Counted from the stretch's first letter, positions 25,425-35,328 are shown. The stretch: DNA of 64,000 bases from Streptomyces sp. 11x1 (GCF_032598905.1 NZ_CP122458.1:4296001-4360000); one strand, 5' to 3'. Notes: generated by a model from the letters alone, not told the origin. Made by a program: numbers and translations.

Positions 25425-27161
25425 TTACCCCCCGAGCAGGGCCCGCACCCGCTCCTGCCCCACCGCCATCAGCAGCGTGGGCAGTCGCGGCCCCGTGTCC
25501 CGCCCGACGAGCAGGTGGTACAGCAGGGCGAAGAACGACCGCTGGGCGGTCTTGATCTCCGGCGGCAGCTCCTTGGGCGTGGCGTCCGCCGAGAACCCGG
25601 CCTGCACCTTGGGCACGCCGTAGACGAGGTGCGTCAGCCCGTCCAGCGACCAGTGCTCGGCGAGCCCGTCGAGCAGCAGCCGCAGCGACTGCTGGGACGC
25701 CTCGTCGAGCGACTTCAGCAGCTCGGCGTCGGCCTCCTCGCGCACGATGGTCCGCTGGTCGGCGGGCACCTGGGTGTTGATCCAGGCCTCGGCCTTGTCG
25801 AGCCGGGGCCGCACCTCGTCGAGGCCGGCGAGCGGGTCGGTGGGGTCGAGTTCGCTGAGGATGCGCAGGGTCTGGTCCTCGGCGCCCGCGGTGATGTCGG
25901 CGACGGACGCGAGGGTCCGGTACGGCATCGGGCGGGGCGTGCGGGGCAGCTCACCGGCGGCCGTGCGCACCGCGCGGGAGTGCGCGGCGACATCGGCCGG
26001 CAGGGCGGAACCGTCCGCGACCTTGGCGTCGAGCTTGTCCCACTCGTCGTAGAGCCGCTGGATCTCCTGGTCGAAGGCGATCTTGAAGGACTGGTTGGGC
26101 CGGCGGCGGGCGTAGAGCCAGCGCAGCAGCTGCGGCTCCATGATCTTCAGCGCGTCGGCGGGCGTGGGCACGCCGCCCTTGGACGACGACATCTTGGCCA
26201 TGCCGCTGATGCCGACGAAGGCGTACATCGGCCCGATGGGCTGCTCGCCGCCGAAGATCCCGACGATCTGCCCGCCGACCTGGAAGCTGGACCCGGGCGA
26301 GGAGTGGTCGACGCCGCTCGGCTCGAAGACGACGCCCTCGTACGCCCACCGCATCGGCCAGTCGACCTTCCAGACGAGCTTGCCGCGGTTGAACTCGTTG
26401 AGCGCGACGGTCTCGGAGAAGCCGCAGGCGGTGCAGGTGTAGGTCAGCTCGGTGGTGTCGTCGTCGTAGGCGGTGACGGTGGTGAGGTCCTTGCCGCAAC
26501 CGCCGCAGTAGGGCTTGTACGGGAAGTACCCGGCGGTGCCGGAGCTGCCGTCGTCCTCACCGGCGGCGCCGGAACCCTCCGCGGCCTCCAGCTCGGCCTC
26601 GTCGACCGGCTTCTGGGACTGCTGCTTCTTGGGCGGGGCCTTCTTGGTGCGGTACTGGTCGAGGATCGCGTCGATGTCGCCGCGGTGCTTCATGGCGTGC
26701 AGGATCTGCGCGCGGTAGACCCCGGAGGTGTACTGCGCGGTCTGGCTGATCCCGTCGAACTCGACGCCCATCTCGGCGAGCGCGTCGACCATCGCCGCCT
26801 TGAAGTGCTCGGCCCAGTTGGGGTGGGCGGAGCCGTGGGGGGCGGGCACGGAGGTGAGCGGCTTGCCGATGTGCTCGGCCCAGGACGCGTCGACGCCTTC
26901 GACTCCGGCCGGGACCTTGCGGTAGCGGTCGTAGTCGTCCCAGGAGATCAGATGCCGGACCTGGTGCCCGCGACGGCGCACCTCATCGGCGACCAGGTGC
27001 GGGGTCATGACCTCGCGGAGGTTGCCGAGGTGGATCGGGCCGGACGGCGACAGCCCGGACGCGACGACAACGGGTTTGCCCGGGGCCCGACGCTCCGACT
27101 CCTCGATGACCTCATCCGCGAAACGGGAGACCCAGTCGGTGGTCTCGGTGCTCTGAGCCAC
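25425..27161 (-). CDS. lysS: Lysyl-tRNA synthetase, class I
   Basis: 578 residues. Charges tRNA-Lys with lysine. This is the class I (archaeal-type) enzyme, not the usual bacterial class II one: HLGN at 44-47 in SPSGPIHLGNLRE replaces HIGH, and KMSSSKG is the second signature. A zinc ribbon follows with CGGCG and CTACG. An acidic/Lys-rich linker (KKAPPKKQQ through AAGEDDGSSG) precedes it. The start is GTG 27161, 10 bases from AGAGGA; the ORF extends upstream without family similarity. Its partner argS lies about 1.1 kb away on the other strand. Confidence 0.96.
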   Translation of the reverse strand: MAQSTETTDWVSRFADEVIEESERRAPGKPVVVASGLSPSGPIHLGNLREVMTPHLVADEVRRRGHQVRHLISWDDYDRYRKVPAGVEGVDASWAEHIGKPLTSVPAPHGSAHPNWAEHFKAAMVDALAEMGVEFDGISQTAQYTSGVYRAQILHAMKHRGDIDAILDQYRTKKAPPKKQQSQKPVDEAELEAAEGSGAAGEDDGSSGTAGYFPYKPYCGGCGKDLTTVTAYDDDTTELTYTCTACGFSETVALNEFNRGKLVWKVDWPMRWAYEGVVFEPSGVDHSSPGSSFQVGGQIVGIFGGEQPIGPMYAFVGISGMAKMSSSKGGVPTPADALKIMEPQLLRWLYARRRPNQSFKIAFDQEIQRLYDEWDKLDAKVADGSALPADVAAHSRAVRTAAGELPRTPRPMPYRTLASVADITAGAEDQTLRILSELDPTDPLAGLDEVRPRLDKAEAWINTQVPADQRTIVREEADAELLKSLDEASQQSLRLLLDGLAEHWSLDGLTHLVYGVPKVQAGFSADATPKELPPEIKTAQRSFFALLYHLLVGRDTGPRLPTLLMAVGQERVRALLGG

Positions 27162-27284
27162 GATCGGCACGTCCTCTTTTTCTGGTTGCTCCACCGCAGC
27201 CGGTACGGTCGCACGGCTGTCCGGCCCCATTCTCCCAGCTCTCCCCGCAACCACGAAAACGCATTGTCCTCAGCGGGCGCCGCC

Positions 27285-27344
27285 GGATGCGGAACCGCTG
27301 GGATGCGGAACCGCGGGATGTGGAACCGCAGGATGCGGAGCCGC
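27285..27344. repeat. 15/16-bp tandem repeat, four units
   Basis: Units at 27285-27300, 27301-27315, 27316-27330 and 27331-27344 are variants of GGATGCGGAACCGC with one or two trailing bases. They lie in the spacer between lysS and the membrane protein gene on the same strand, upstream of lysS. No coding function is seen. Confidence 0.85.
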
Positions 27345-27370
27345 CTCGCGACCGGGCCCGCGACTACGAG

Positions 27371-28033
27371 TCAGTTCCACACCCTGATGTCGAGGGTGAC
27401 GCTGGCACCGCCGTTGATCACGTCGCTGACGGTGACCCAGGACCACCGTTTCTCGGAGGTCTGGACGCAGAGCTCCAACCCGTCACTCAGCTGGTCGGCG
27501 TCGACCAACTGGCTGAACGCGGTCTGCCGGTCACAGGTCCCGGGGTCGGGTGTCTGCCCGGTGACCACGGCGATCTGCCGGTTCCGGAGTCCGCTGTACA
27601 GCCACAGATCGTTGCCCGCCGCCTGGTTCTGCCGCACTCCCCAGTTGTCCGCGTGCGAGTCGAGGTCGATGCTGTAGTTCGTGTTGAGGGGAACTCCGTT
27701 CTGCTCCCGGCGGACCTCCGACGTGGCGTTCTGCGCGCTCGGTTCCCCGCCGGGGCCCTGCTGCTGGCCCGAGGGGCTCGCGGTGACGGTGACGGTGGCG
27801 CCGGGCTTGGCGTCACCGGCCTCGACCTGCACGGTGAACGTGTTGGTCGCGTTGCCGAAGAGCACGGTGATCACGGCCGCGCCCACCGTCGCGACGACCC
27901 CGAGCAGCGCGGGTACCAGCCATGAGGCCCGCCCGCGCGACGCGGTACGGCTCCCGGGCTCCCCTTCCGGCGGCGTCGGCGGCAGCGGCATCGCCGACGT
28001 ACGGGTGTCGGGCGTCGTTCCGTTGTCCGTCAT
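27371..28033 (-). CDS. Single-pass membrane protein, unknown function
   Basis: 220 residues. A Pro/Thr-rich cytoplasmic tail (1-35) precedes one helix (about 38-60, [23 protein letters not shown]). The outside part starts with [23 protein letters not shown] and contains two cysteines (CDRQTAF and [11 protein letters not shown]) that may pair. I do not recognise a family. It resembles the many Streptomyces surface proteins with a membrane stalk and a small ligand-binding end. ATG 28033 follows GGGGGAAAG. Its gene points toward lysS, with the tandem repeat between them. Confidence 0.7.
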   Translation of the reverse strand: MTDNGTTPDTRTSAMPLPPTPPEGEPGSRTASRGRASWLVPALLGVVATVGAAVITVLFGNATNTFTVQVEAGDAKPGATVTVTASPSGQQQGPGGEPSAQNATSEVRREQNGVPLNTNYSIDLDSHADNWGVRQNQAAGNDLWLYSGLRNRQIAVVTGQTPDPGTCDRQTAFSQLVDADQLSDGLELCVQTSEKRWSWVTVSDVINGGASVTLDIRVWN

Positions 28034-28280
28034 GCTTTCCCCCGATGTCTCCTCAGGCGCGAGAGCGCGTACCGGGAAGGTAGAAGAGCCGCCCGGCCCT
28101 GATCTCTCAACTTGCCATAATGAGCAAAACACTTCGAATGCGACTGTTCGGGCTATGCCCAGTGCCCGCTTGGGCGACACTTCCTTTCGGCGCCCCGGAC
28201 CCCGCCCGAGAAAATCGCTTTGCCCCCCATGGGATACTGGCGTGTCTATCCATCCCCACGAGGAGAACGGCACCCACCCC

Positions 28281-30062
28281 ATGGCCCCGGTCACGTCCCT
28301 CACCGCCTCCGTCCACCAGCGCCTCGCAACCGCCCTCTCGGCCACCCTGCCGGAGGCCGCTGCGGACCCGCTGCTGCGACGCAGCGACCGGGCGGACTAC
28401 CAGGCGAACGGGATCCTCGCGCTCGCCAAGAAGGCCAAGGCCAACCCCAGGGAGCTGGCGACCCAGGTCGTCGCCCAGGTGGAGTCCGGCGAGCTGATCA
28501 AGGAGATCGAGGTCTCCGGCCCCGGCTTCCTCAACATCACCCTCACCGACGGCGCGATCACCGAGAACCTCGCCGCGCGGTACGCGGACGACACCGGTCG
28601 GCTCGGCGTCCCCACGGCGGAGCGCCCCGGCACCACGGTCATCGACTACGCCCAGCCGAACGTGGCGAAGGAGATGCACGTCGGTCACCTCCGGTCCGCC
28701 GTGATCGGTGACGCGGTCGTGCAGATCCTGGAGTTCACCGGCGAGAACGTGGTCCGCAGGCACCACATCGGCGACTGGGGCACCCAGTTCGGCATGCTCA
28801 TCCAGTATCTGGACGAGCACCCGCACGAGCTGGACCACAAGGAGTCCGACGGCGACCTCCAGGCGTCCGGCGAGGCCGCGATGTCCAACCTGGACCGGCT
28901 GTACAAGACGGCCAGGAAGCTCTTCGACTCCGACGAGGAGTTCAAGACGCGGGCCCGGCGCAGGGTGGTCGACCTCCAGGCCGGCGACCCGCACACCCTC
29001 GCCACGTGGCAGAAGTTCGTCGACGAGTCGAAGATCTACTTCTTCTCCGTCTTCGAGAAGCTCGACATGGACATCCGGGACGCCGACATCGTCGGCGAAT
29101 CGGGCTACAACGACATGCTCGCGGAGACCTGCCGCCTCCTGGAGGAGCAGGGCGTGGCCGTCCGCTCGGAGGGCGCGCTGTGCGTCTTCTTCGACGACAT
29201 CAAGGGCCCGGACGGCAACCCGGTCCCGCTGATCGTGCAGAAGTCCGACGGCGGCTACGGCTACGCGGCCACCGACCTGTCCGCCATCAGGGACCGCGTC
29301 TTCAACCTGAAGGCGAACTCCCTGCTGTACGTCGTCGACGCCCGCCAGTCCCTGCACTTCAAGATGGTCTTCGAGACCGCGCGCAGGGCGGGCTGGCTCA
29401 ACGACGAGGACGTCAAGGCGTTCCAGCTGGCCTTCGGCACGGTTCTCGGCAAGGACGGCAAGCCGTTCAAGACCCGTGAGGGCGAGACGGTCCGTCTGGT
29501 CGACCTGCTCGACGAGGCGATCGACCGTGCCACGACCGTCGTCCGGGAGAAGGCCGAGAAGGTGGGCCTGACCGAGCAGGAGATCGTCGAGAACGGCCGT
29601 TACGTCGGCATCGGCGCCGTCAAGTACGCGGACCTCTCCACCTCCGCCGTCCGGGACTACAAGTTCGACCTGGACCAGATGGTCTCGCTGAACGGCGACA
29701 CGTCCGTCTACCTGCAGTACGCGTACGCCCGGATCCAGTCGATCCTCCGCAAGGCGGGCCAGGCCCGCCCGGCCGCCCACCCGGAGCTCGAACTGGCCCC
29801 GGCCGAGCGCGCGCTGGGCCTGCACCTGGACCAGTTCGGCGAGACCGTGGCCGAGGTCGCGGAGTCGTACGAGCCGCACAAGCTGGCCGCGTACCTCTTC
29901 AAGCTGGCGACCCTGCTGACCGCGTTCTACGACCAGTGCCCGGTCCTGAAGGCCGACACCCCGGCGCAGGTGGAGAACCGTCTGTTCCTGGTCGACCTGA
30001 CGGCCCGCACCCTGCACCGGGGCATGGCCCTGCTGGGCATCAGGACACCCGACAAGCTCTGA
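28281..30062 (+). CDS. argS: Arginyl-tRNA synthetase
   Basis: 593 residues, complete. Charges tRNA-Arg. The N-terminal additional domain (1-115) recognises the D-loop. [16 protein letters not shown] carries the class I HVGH signature (133-136). The canonical KMSK is degenerate, as is common in ArgRS. The C-terminal helical anticodon-binding domain ends [22 protein letters not shown], a typical finish. The start is ATG 28281 with AGGAGAA about 13 bases upstream and no competing start. A hairpin terminator follows the stop. Confidence 0.97.
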   Translation: MAPVTSLTASVHQRLATALSATLPEAAADPLLRRSDRADYQANGILALAKKAKANPRELATQVVAQVESGELIKEIEVSGPGFLNITLTDGAITENLAARYADDTGRLGVPTAERPGTTVIDYAQPNVAKEMHVGHLRSAVIGDAVVQILEFTGENVVRRHHIGDWGTQFGMLIQYLDEHPHELDHKESDGDLQASGEAAMSNLDRLYKTARKLFDSDEEFKTRARRRVVDLQAGDPHTLATWQKFVDESKIYFFSVFEKLDMDIRDADIVGESGYNDMLAETCRLLEEQGVAVRSEGALCVFFDDIKGPDGNPVPLIVQKSDGGYGYAATDLSAIRDRVFNLKANSLLYVVDARQSLHFKMVFETARRAGWLNDEDVKAFQLAFGTVLGKDGKPFKTREGETVRLVDLLDEAIDRATTVVREKAEKVGLTEQEIVENGRYVGIGAVKYADLSTSAVRDYKFDLDQMVSLNGDTSVYLQYAYARIQSILRKAGQARPAAHPELELAPAERALGLHLDQFGETVAEVAESYEPHKLAAYLFKLATLLTAFYDQCPVLKADTPAQVENRLFLVDLTARTLHRGMALLGIRTPDKL

Positions 30063-30089
30063 CCCCGACCGGGAAGAGCGCGAGAACGG

Positions 30090-30132
30090 AACAGAGAGCG
30101 GACCGCCGGTGCATGGCGGCCCGCTCTCTGTT
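30090..30132 (+). terminator. argS terminator
   Basis: AACAGAGAGCGG (30090-30101) pairs with CCGCTCTCTGTT (30121-30132), with an inner CCGCC/GGCGG stem, 28 bases past the argS stop. Confidence 0.8.
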
Positions 30133-30229
30133 CCGTTCGTGGTACCGCTCAGCCGTCCGGGAGACGGCAGTGCCCATCGGGTCACCACCGGTCGGGCCGC
30201 TGTCAGTGGTGGCCCCTACAGTCACACCC

Positions 30230-31039
30230 ATGGCGACACTTCCCAACCCGCTGCCCCAGCTGGCGGCCGACCCGAGCGGGCGTGTGCTCGGGCTTGAGAT
30301 CCCGCTCCCGCAGGGGAGGTTGATCGACACGACGGACGACGGCCCGTGGCGCGAGCCACTGCTGTGGTGCGCGGACGAGACGGCGACGCCGGGCACCTGG
30401 GCGGCCGTCCAGCCCGCCCGCCGCACGGTGGGCCTCCTCCCGGTGCTGCTGGACGTCGGCGACCGCCAGGGCGGTCCGCGGGACTGGGAGTTGCTGCCCG
30501 GCGAGATGTCCTACCCCGGCGACCACGACGCCGACGAGATCCTGGCCGAGTTCTGGGACGCGTACGCCACCGTCGAGGACCCCGAGTGGTCGGGCCTCGC
30601 CGCACCCCCGGCCTCCGCCCCGGACACGGCGCCCGACCCCGACGCCCTCGCCGTGGAGACGGCCGACGCCCTCGTCAAGGACCCCTCCCGGCTGAAGGAC
30701 CCGCGCCTCGCCCTCGTCTTCGCCCGCCGCAGCGCCGACATCCCGGCGGCCATCGGCTGGACCGGCCCGACGAACCACGAGAACGACGTGGCGAGGCTCT
30801 GCGCGGTCCTGCGCTCCTGGGAGGACCGCTTCGGCATACGCGTGGTCGCCCTCGCCTACGACCACCTCGTCCTCTCCGTGGCCACCCCGCCCACTACCGA
30901 GGCCGAGGCCGAAGCCGTGGCCGCCGAACACTTCGCCTTCTGCCCCGACAGCATCTGGCAGGGCACACCCGACGGCACCCGCGCCTCCTACGCCCGCACC
31001 CTCCTCGGCGAGCCCGTCTGGTCCTTCTGGTGGGACTGA
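30230..31039 (+). CDS. DUF4253 domain-containing protein
   Basis: 269 residues. The C-terminal 110 residues are DUF4253: RSADIPAAIGWTGPTN, NDVARLCAVLRSWEDRFGIRVV, then HFAFCPDSIWQG and a final WSFWWD, which is the family's hallmark ending. The N-terminal half is variable. The family is common in Actinobacteria, sometimes next to toxin-immunity genes, but function is unknown. ATG 30230 is preceded by weak ribosome site sequence. Confidence 0.85.
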   Translation: MATLPNPLPQLAADPSGRVLGLEIPLPQGRLIDTTDDGPWREPLLWCADETATPGTWAAVQPARRTVGLLPVLLDVGDRQGGPRDWELLPGEMSYPGDHDADEILAEFWDAYATVEDPEWSGLAAPPASAPDTAPDPDALAVETADALVKDPSRLKDPRLALVFARRSADIPAAIGWTGPTNHENDVARLCAVLRSWEDRFGIRVVALAYDHLVLSVATPPTTEAEAEAVAAEHFAFCPDSIWQGTPDGTRASYARTLLGEPVWSFWWD

Positions 31040-31090
31040 GGCCGTACGGACACGCCGCCACGCAAGGGCCGCACAAGGCACAGTGGCCCC

Positions 31091-31906
31091 ATGGTGAGCA
31101 TGGATGAGCGAGGGCTGGACCGCGACGGAACGATCGCACGCGAAGGCGCGCTGGACCGCGTGCCGACGGCGTTCGTCCCCGTCGTCGATGCCGCCCGCGC
31201 TCACCTCACGGAGACGTTCGGCGGACGGCGACTGCACAGCGCCTACCTCTACGGCAGCATCCCCCGCGGCACCGCCACCCCCGGCGTCTCCGACCTCGAC
31301 CTCCAACTGGCCCTCCACGACGAGCCCACCGAAGCCAACCGGGTCGACGCCACAGCGATCGAGGCCGCCCTCGACCGCGCGTTCCCGCAGATCGACGGCG
31401 TGGGGATTCTGCTGACCAGCACTCGGGTTCTCCTCAGCGACCTCGAACGTCACGACGGCGGCTTCTTCATCGCCTGCCTCTGCACCCCGTTGCTGGGCCC
31501 CGACCTCGCGGCACAGCTGCCCCGCTACCGCCCCACAGCCCTGCTCGCGCGGGAGACCAACGGTGACCTCGCCCGCGTCCTTCCGCGCTGGCGAGCCAGG
31601 GCAGCCGAAGCCACCACGGACGCCGAACTCCGGCTCCTCGGCCGTCTCGTCGGCCGCCGCCTCGTCCGCACCGGCTTCACCCTGGTCATGCCCCGATGGG
31701 GCGGCTGGACCAGCGACCTCGACCAGTCCGCCGAGATCTTCGGCGACCACTACCCCGAGCGCGCCGAGCAGATGCGCGTCGCCGCATCCGTCGGTCGCGC
31801 GCCCTCACCCGACCCGGCGCCGCTCGGGATGCTCATCGACGACCTCGGCCCGTGGCTCGCGGCCGAATACACAGCCGTGCACGGCGAGAAAGCCCCGCGT
31901 CCCTGA
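31091..31906 (+). CDS. Nucleotidyltransferase-domain protein
   Basis: 271 residues. The N-terminal pol-beta-type nucleotidyltransferase motif is clear: LYGSIPRGTATPGVSDLDL, with GS, the paired Asp residues and the usual spacing. The rest is helical (LARVLPRWRARAAEATTDAEL) and resembles the C-terminal accessory region of antibiotic adenylyltransferases. Target molecule is unknown. Starts ATG 31091 and ATG 31100 are both possible, with weak ribosome sites. It follows the DUF4253 gene by 51 bases and may be cotranscribed. Confidence 0.8.
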   Translation: MVSMDERGLDRDGTIAREGALDRVPTAFVPVVDAARAHLTETFGGRRLHSAYLYGSIPRGTATPGVSDLDLQLALHDEPTEANRVDATAIEAALDRAFPQIDGVGILLTSTRVLLSDLERHDGGFFIACLCTPLLGPDLAAQLPRYRPTALLARETNGDLARVLPRWRARAAEATTDAELRLLGRLVGRRLVRTGFTLVMPRWGGWTSDLDQSAEIFGDHYPERAEQMRVAASVGRAPSPDPAPLGMLIDDLGPWLAAEYTAVHGEKAPRP

Positions 31907-31926
31907 CGGGCCGGGCCCGTTCCTCC

Positions 31927-33207
31927 TCACCCCCGCAACCCCGCCCCCAACCGCCGCAGCCCCTCTCGGATCTCCTCCGGTGTCTGCGTCACGAAGCAGA
32001 GCCGCAGCGTCGACCGGTCGGGCTCACCGGCGTAGAACGGCGCCCCGGGCACGTACGCCACGTCCCGCGCGACGACCCGCGGGAGCAGCGCGCCGGTGTC
32101 GTGGGAGGAGGGGAGGCGGGCCCACAGGAACATGCCGCCCTCGGGACGGTTCCAGGTGGAGCCCTCCGGGAGCGCTTCGGCGAGACCCGCGAGCATCGCG
32201 TCGCGCCGCTCCCGGTACGCGTCGGCGACCCCGGCGACATGGGCGTCCAGATCACGGTCGGCCAGATACCGCGCCGCCGCGAGCTGGTTGACGGTCGGCG
32301 TGTGCAGATCGGCGGCCTGCTTGGCCACCGCGCACGCCCGCCGCAGCCCCTCCGGCGCGCGCAGCCAGCCCAGCCGCATCCCGGGGGCCATGACCTTGGA
32401 GAAGGAGCCCAGCAACGCCGTACGGTCCTCGGCGCCCGGGTACGAGGCGATCCACGGCACACGGTCGCCCTCGAAGCGCAGTTCGCCGTACGGGTCGTCC
32501 TCGACGATCCACAGTCCCCGCCGGGCGGCGACGGAGGCGACGGCCGTCCGCCGCTCGGCGGGGAGCGTGCGCCCGGTGGGGTTCTGGAAGGTGGGCACGG
32601 TGTAGAAGAGCTTGGGCCGGTGCCGTACCACCGACTCCTCCAGCGCCACCGGATCCACCCCGTGCGCGTCGCCCGGCACGGCCATCACCTGCGCCCCCGC
32701 GAACCGGAACGCCTGAAGGGCCGCGAGATAGCAGGGGTCCTCGACCAGGACGACGTCCCCCGGTTCCAGCAGCGCGGTGGCGAGCAGCGACAGCCCCTGC
32801 TGCGACCCCGTGGTGACGAGCACTCCGTCCGCGCCGGTCGGCAGCCCGCGCGCCCCGTACCGCGCCGCGAGCGCTGCCCGGAGCACCGGCTCGCCCTCGG
32901 TCGTCGCGTACTGCAGCGCGCGCCCCGCGGACTCGGCGAGCACATCGCGGTAGGCGGCCGCTATCCCCTCCGTGTCGAACAGCTCGGGCGCGGGCAACCC
33001 ACCCGCGAAGTTGACGACTTCGGGACGCGAGGTGACGGCGAGGATGTCCCGAACGGGGGAACCCCCGACGGCCGCGACCCGCCGGGCGAAGCCGGGCACG
33101 GCCGCCCCGGCGCCCGCCCCGCTCTCGTCCCCCGAACCGCCCCCGGTCCCCGTCTTCGCGGCAAACCCCACGTCATACGCGGCACGCTCGGCATCCACGG
33201 CACCCAT
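31927..33207 (-). CDS. PLP-dependent aminotransferase (2-aminoadipate/valine-pyruvate type)
   Basis: 426 residues, fold type I. NFAGGLPAPELFD opens the catalytic domain, YTVPTFQNPTG binds the phosphate, IVEDDPYGELRF carries the cofactor Asp, and LLGSFSKVMAPGMRLGWL holds the PLP lysine. There is no N-terminal GntR domain, so it is a free enzyme and not a MocR regulator. The first 45 residues are Gly/Ala-rich and may be partly untranslated. It is divergent from the APH-like kinase with an inverted repeat in the spacer. Confidence 0.88.
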   Translation of the reverse strand: MGAVDAERAAYDVGFAAKTGTGGGSGDESGAGAGAAVPGFARRVAAVGGSPVRDILAVTSRPEVVNFAGGLPAPELFDTEGIAAAYRDVLAESAGRALQYATTEGEPVLRAALAARYGARGLPTGADGVLVTTGSQQGLSLLATALLEPGDVVLVEDPCYLAALQAFRFAGAQVMAVPGDAHGVDPVALEESVVRHRPKLFYTVPTFQNPTGRTLPAERRTAVASVAARRGLWIVEDDPYGELRFEGDRVPWIASYPGAEDRTALLGSFSKVMAPGMRLGWLRAPEGLRRACAVAKQAADLHTPTVNQLAAARYLADRDLDAHVAGVADAYRERRDAMLAGLAEALPEGSTWNRPEGGMFLWARLPSSHDTGALLPRVVARDVAYVPGAPFYAGEPDRSTLRLCFVTQTPEEIREGLRRLGAGLRG

Positions 33208-33267
33208 CCCACGGCTCCTTCGCCACTCCGGGACGGCACCGTCCCGCCCCTGCCCGCACCCTAGCCA

Positions 33268-33290
33268 GGTAGATGTCCCCTACATCCACC
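33268..33290. promoter_or_regulatory. Inverted repeat between divergent genes
   Basis: GGTAGATGT (33268-33276) and ACATCCACC (33282-33290) pair at 8 of 9 positions across a 5-base spacer, between the aminotransferase (start 33207) and the APH-like gene (start 33335). The position suits an operator. No local regulator gene is present. Confidence 0.4.
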
Positions 33291-33334
33291 AGTTTCGCGA
33301 TGCGGACGCCCCCGCCACCCCCTAGGCTGCGCGC

Positions 33335-34267
33335 ATGCTGCCCAGCGTGGACACGAACGACGAGTTGCAAGAAGTCGTCGGTGACGAGGCGCTGCTGCGT
33401 CCGGCTGCCCAGGATCTCTGCGGCTCGCTCGGTCTCGCAGGCGCGAGGATCGTACGTTTTCCCGAGGGCTCGCTGCCGGTGTACGCCGTCGGCGACTCCC
33501 TCGTCCTCAAGCTGTATCCGGCTTTCGAAGCCGCGCAAGCGGTCCGCGAGGCCCGCCTGTTGTCGATCCTGTGGGGCAAACTCCCCATCCCCACACCGAG
33601 GTTGCACTCGGCGGACCAGTACAAGAACGGCTGGCGCTATGTGCTGATGTCCCGGCTGCCCGGCGAGGACCTCAACGAGGTCTGGTCCCGGATCCCCCCG
33701 CCGGACCAGGAACGTATCGTCGCCGAGGCCGCCGAGGGACTGGCCGCCCTGCACGCCCTGGACGCCTCGCCGGTCGTCCCGCTCACCGGGCCGCCGGACT
33801 GGGGCCGGTTCATCGCCGCCCAGCGCGCGGGGGCGGTCGAGCAGCACCGGAGCGGCGGTCTCACGGAGCCGTGGCTCGAACAGATCCCGGACTTCCTGCG
33901 CTCGGTGCCCCTGACCGCCGCGCGCCGCCCGGTGCTGCTGCACACGGAGTTCATGCGTGAGCACCTCACCGTCGACCCCCATGACGGCTGGCGCCTGACG
34001 GGCCTCTTCGACTTCGAGCCGGCGATGGTCGGCGACCCCGCCTACGACTTCGTCAGCGTCGGCCTCTACCTCACCCGGGCCGACCCCGCCCTCCTGAAAC
34101 TCTTCTACGAGGCCTACGGCCACCCCCCGTTCGACCCGCGCGAACTGATGACCTACACCCTCCTGCACGTCTACAGCGACCTGAACTGGTACCTGCGCGT
34201 GCTGCCGACCCCACCCAGCAAGACGCTGGAGTCGCTGGCGGAGACGTGGTTCGGAACGGGGGGATGA
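33335..34267 (+). CDS. APH-fold phosphotransferase with atypical catalytic loop
   Basis: 310 residues with the APH/choline-kinase fold: LVLKLYPAFEAAQAVREARLL in the N-lobe, WRYVLMSRLPGEDL hinge, and GLFDFEPAMVGDPAYDF as metal loop. The catalytic loop, normally HGDxxxxN, reads LLHTEFMREHLTVD: Glu replaces the catalytic Asp and His replaces Asn. Either the activity is altered or the enzyme is a different phosphotransferase subfamily. ATG 33335 is close to the aminotransferase promoter region. A hairpin follows the stop. Confidence 0.8.
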   Translation: MLPSVDTNDELQEVVGDEALLRPAAQDLCGSLGLAGARIVRFPEGSLPVYAVGDSLVLKLYPAFEAAQAVREARLLSILWGKLPIPTPRLHSADQYKNGWRYVLMSRLPGEDLNEVWSRIPPPDQERIVAEAAEGLAALHALDASPVVPLTGPPDWGRFIAAQRAGAVEQHRSGGLTEPWLEQIPDFLRSVPLTAARRPVLLHTEFMREHLTVDPHDGWRLTGLFDFEPAMVGDPAYDFVSVGLYLTRADPALLKLFYEAYGHPPFDPRELMTYTLLHVYSDLNWYLRVLPTPPSKTLESLAETWFGTGG

Positions 34268-34294
34268 AGGACAGGGGCGTAGCCCCCGTCCTTC
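34266..34294 (+). terminator. Terminator after APH-like gene
   Basis: GAAGGAC and GGGGC (34266-34278) pair with GCCCC and GTCCTTC (34282-34294), with one mismatch and a 3-base loop. The stem overlaps the stop codon region of the APH-like gene. Confidence 0.65.
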
Positions 34295-34295
34295 A

Positions 34296-34316
34296 GGGGC
34301 GCGGGGAACTGCGCGA
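34296..34316. repeat. Dispersed repeat, copy 1
   Basis: The 21 bases here are identical to 58401-58421 and begin GGGGCGCGGGGAACTGCG. The word recurs widely in Streptomyces intergenic DNA in my experience. It directly follows a hairpin terminator in this copy. Confidence 0.75.
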
Positions 34317-34358
34317 GAAGCCCCACCCACCCGCACCCGACAACGAACCCAGACCCTC

Positions 34359-35261
34359 CTACCCCTTACGCCCCACCGCCGCATACACATTGATGTCCGC
34401 GTCGGTCACATCGTTGATGTCCCGGTACCGCACCCGCTCGATGTCGTCCATCCCGGCCAGCACATGCGGCTCCACCGCCGGAGGCACCGGCGCACCGTCG
34501 GAGAACCGCCAATGGTGCGCCGGCACCACCCCGGGCTCGTCCACCACGAGCCCACTCTCCTCGAAGAACCGTGCCACCTCGTCCCTGGAACGCAGCACGA
34601 AGGTGAACCCGCGCTTGGTGTAGGTCTCCTGGACCGCGCGGATCTTCGTGGGGTTGAGATCCGCGGTCAGATGACTGAGCACCAGCCGGCTCCCGGCGGG
34701 CAGCGCCTCCACCAGCTCCCGCACCACCGGGTAGGCCTGGTCGTCCTCCACGAAGTGCAGGATCGCCACCAGGCACAGCGCGACCGGCTGGTCGAAGTCG
34801 AGCGTCTTCGCGGCCTGTTCGAGGATGCTCGTCGGCGACTTGAAGTCGGCGTCGATGTAGTTGGTGGCCCCCTCGGGCCCGCTCGTGAGCAACGCGCGCG
34901 CGTGCGCGAGCACCACCGGGTCGTTGTCGACGTACACGACCCGTGAGTCGGGGACGATCGCCTGGGCGATCTGGTGGACGTTCTCTGCGGTCGGCAGCCC
35001 GGTGCCGATGTCGAGGAACTGCCGGATGCCCTCGTCCCGGGCGAGCGTGGTCACCGCGCGGCGCATGAAGTCACGGTTGTGCCGGACGTCCAGATAGCCG
35101 CGCGGATTGGCGGCCAGCGCCGCGCCGGCCGCCTCCCGGTCCACGGGGTAGTTGTCCTTGCCGCCGAGGAAGACGTCGTAGACCCGCGCCGGGTGCGCCT
35201 TGGTGGTGTCGATCCTCTTCCGCAACGCGGCGGGGTCCTGGCTGAGTGCGTCACCGGCCAT
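34359..35261 (-). CDS. SAM-dependent methyltransferase, DUF574 type
   Basis: 300 residues of the Methyltransf_19/DUF574 family, abundant in Streptomyces. ARVYDVFLGGKDNYPVDREA is the family's N-terminal signature. QFLDIGTGLPT is the SAM-binding motif I, VVYVDNDPVVLAHA motif II. Substrate is unknown. ATG 35261 with GGGAGAG upstream is preferred over the in-frame ATG at 35288. The gene ends close to the terminator/repeat of the APH-like gene, to which it is convergent. Confidence 0.9.
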   Translation of the reverse strand: MAGDALSQDPAALRKRIDTTKAHPARVYDVFLGGKDNYPVDREAAGAALAANPRGYLDVRHNRDFMRRAVTTLARDEGIRQFLDIGTGLPTAENVHQIAQAIVPDSRVVYVDNDPVVLAHARALLTSGPEGATNYIDADFKSPTSILEQAAKTLDFDQPVALCLVAILHFVEDDQAYPVVRELVEALPAGSRLVLSHLTADLNPTKIRAVQETYTKRGFTFVLRSRDEVARFFEESGLVVDEPGVVPAHHWRFSDGAPVPPAVEPHVLAGMDDIERVRYRDINDVTDADINVYAAVGRKG

Positions 35262-35328
35262 CGGGCTCTCCCTGGGGGGTCGGGTCATTGAACGACCAAC
35301 AACCTAACGCCCCAGGGGAGTTGCCGCC

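Noticed and set aside
23797..25623. 608-residue plus-strand ORF overlapping the DUF2637 gene
   Set aside because: Pro/Arg-rich alternate frame of the DUF2637 gene.
27285..27344. Possible CRISPR-like or tRNA-related array
   Set aside because: Short degenerate units without spacers and no cloverleaf.
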